Source: SG8-40 sp963792855 (GTDB lineage Bacteria > Pseudomonadota > Gammaproteobacteria > Burkholderiales > Eutrophovitaceae). From it: 64,000 nt of DNA. Made by a program: the position numbers and the translations under genes. The stretch spans positions 1 through 64,000 of the forward strand of contig CAWBXZ010000001.1 of NCBI GenBank assembly GCA_963792855.1, given 5' to 3'. Positions within the stretch are counted from its first letter, which is position 1; each line of letters starts with the position of its first letter. The notes beneath the pieces were generated by a model. It searched no databases, was not told the origin of the DNA, and saw only the letters and a list, made by a program, of their open reading frames with translations. This document shows positions 63,424-64,000 of the stretch, in pieces.

Positions 63424-64000
63424 CTAGTCAGCCACGCACAACAGATCGCCCATCTCGGTGATCGGCTCGTCGGAGGCGGGAATGTCGAGCAGCACGGTGC
63501 ACGAGCCGGTCGCGCCAAGGTAGGACAGGGTGTAGGTCGATGGTTCCAGATTCTCGATAAAGAATTCACCCGTTTGCCCGACCGGGTGGCTGACTTGTTC
63601 TCCATTGATGAGCAGCGAAATCTCCCCATAGCGCACCGGGGTCGTCTGTCCGTCGCGGCGGATGTTCAGCGTCCCGGCGACGGCCTGTATCCGCCTGGCA
63701 CCGAAGTCGAGCACCGCTCCGCCGCGAAGCGCCGGCGATATCAGTTTCGTATAGCGGTTGAGCTCGAAGTTCATCGGCACGTCGCGACTGTCAACCGAGA
63801 TCTGGTTGTGCACATACGAACTCATTGCGGGTATCAGCAGGCGACCCTTGCGATCGGTTTTTCCGGCGTACCGGCCGCTCTGGTAAACCCGGATATCTTT
63901 CAGACCGTCGACCTGCACCAGCGCGAAGGCGTCGGTGACGGGGCGGCTAAACATGACCTCGCCGCCTACCGTCGAAACGCTGCCTTGAATCGCGAGCCGC
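63424..64000 (-). CDS. Fimbrial outer-membrane usher, C-terminal part (runs off the window)
   Basis: The reading frame is open past base 64000, where it begins RLAIQGSVSTVGGEV, so the gene is cut by the window edge. The sequence MFSRPVTDAFALVQVDGLKDI, YAGKTDRKGRLLIPAMSSYVHN and IPLD-like DVPMNFELN are typical of the last barrel strands and plug-adjacent region of PapC/CupC ushers. The end (ISLLINGEQVSHPVGQTGEFFIENL, GSCTVLLDIP) is the C-terminal carbohydrate-like domain. Role: translocation and assembly of chaperone-usher fimbriae through the outer membrane. Chaperone and pilin genes would lie beyond the edge. Confidence 0.8.
   Translation of the reverse strand, partial: RLAIQGSVSTVGGEVMFSRPVTDAFALVQVDGLKDIRVYQSGRYAGKTDRKGRLLIPAMSSYVHNQISVDSRDVPMNFELNRYTKLISPALRGGAVLDFGARRIQAVAGTLNIRRDGQTTPVRYGEISLLINGEQVSHPVGQTGEFFIENLEPSTYTLSYLGATGSCTVLLDIPASDEPITEMGDLLCVAD

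Noticed and set aside
1..64000. CRISPR arrays, rRNA, tRNA, phage or transposase genes
   Set aside because: Looked for regularly spaced repeats, cloverleaf-like sequences and integrase or transposase motifs; none could be supported.

Overview
The window reads as about 63 kb of chromosome from a heterotrophic, Gram-negative proteobacterium, most likely a gammaproteobacterium. This is inferred from gene content: type IV pilin, a fimbrial usher C-terminus, lipoproteins, a TAXI solute receptor, an AsmA protein, two c-type cytochromes with FNR/Anr-type boxes, MscS channels and diguanylate cyclases. No rRNA, tRNA or core ribosomal genes are present to fix the lineage. Two blocks do not belong to this background. 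Bases 1 to about 456 are AT-rich and carry the end of a glutamate racemase gene. Bases about 8625 to 9343 encode part of a eukaryotic ubiquitin-activating enzyme E1, wedged between the start of a MacB-type permease and the end of an unrelated bacterial gene. Both look like assembly joins. At least thirteen single-base frameshifts interrupt otherwise good genes, which also points to uncorrected indels.

Layout. 0.5-6.3 kb: outer-membrane barrel, alpha/beta hydrolase, DUF4124 protein, an SH3b/collagen-like/S74-like surface protein, a methyltransferase and a beta-lactamase-fold hydrolase. 6.3-9.5 kb: MacAB-type ABC export operon cut by the foreign insert. 9.7-15.8 kb: membrane protein, GFA protein, glutamine amidotransferase, enolase-superfamily enzyme, 3-hydroxyacyl-CoA dehydrogenase and a cytochrome c lipoprotein. 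15.9-23.3 kb: Na/Pi transporter, GST, NIPSNAP, PQQ-type sugar dehydrogenase, zinc-ribbon miniprotein, PhyH dioxygenase and a YdjM-like membrane protein. 23.6-32.4 kb: first member of a small exported protein family, dimethylglycine dehydrogenase-like enzyme, HtrA protease, YjbQ, cupin, CmcJ-like enzyme, MscS and a second cytochrome. 32.5-47.4 kb: two more family members, a diguanylate cyclase, GSTs, topoisomerase IB, an interrupted DsbA-family gene, gluconolactonase, D-aminoacylase and a lipoprotein hydrolase. 47.5-64 kb: TAXI receptor, GNAT, AsmA giant, methyltransferase, pilin, PepSY protein, flavoprotein, fourth family member, MscS, GAF-GGDEF protein and usher C-terminus.

The most distinctive element is a four-copy family of about 83-residue exported proteins (23.65, 32.70, 38.73 and 58.90 kb). 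Each has a short repeated [N/S/G]-D-[I/L]-x-x-V-T-[H/Q] motif, a strictly conserved C-terminus, a conserved 5' leader and one or more hairpins followed by a terminator-like stem. Three copies encode identical proteins and are almost identical in DNA, yet they are dispersed and one is inverted. Their flanks are mosaic, as expected from recent duplication or gene conversion. I know of no described function.

A second repeat type is a palindromic-ended, non-coding element of 143-175 bp, at 31.6 and 42.0 kb. It has 4-bp YTAR-type target duplications, and one copy splits a DsbA-family isomerase gene in frame with a single stop codon at the join. The metabolic genes suggest scavenging of amino-acid derivatives, methylated amines, sugars and possibly halogenated or electrophilic compounds. 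The chromosome carries mostly single genes and short pairs on alternating strands rather than long operons.
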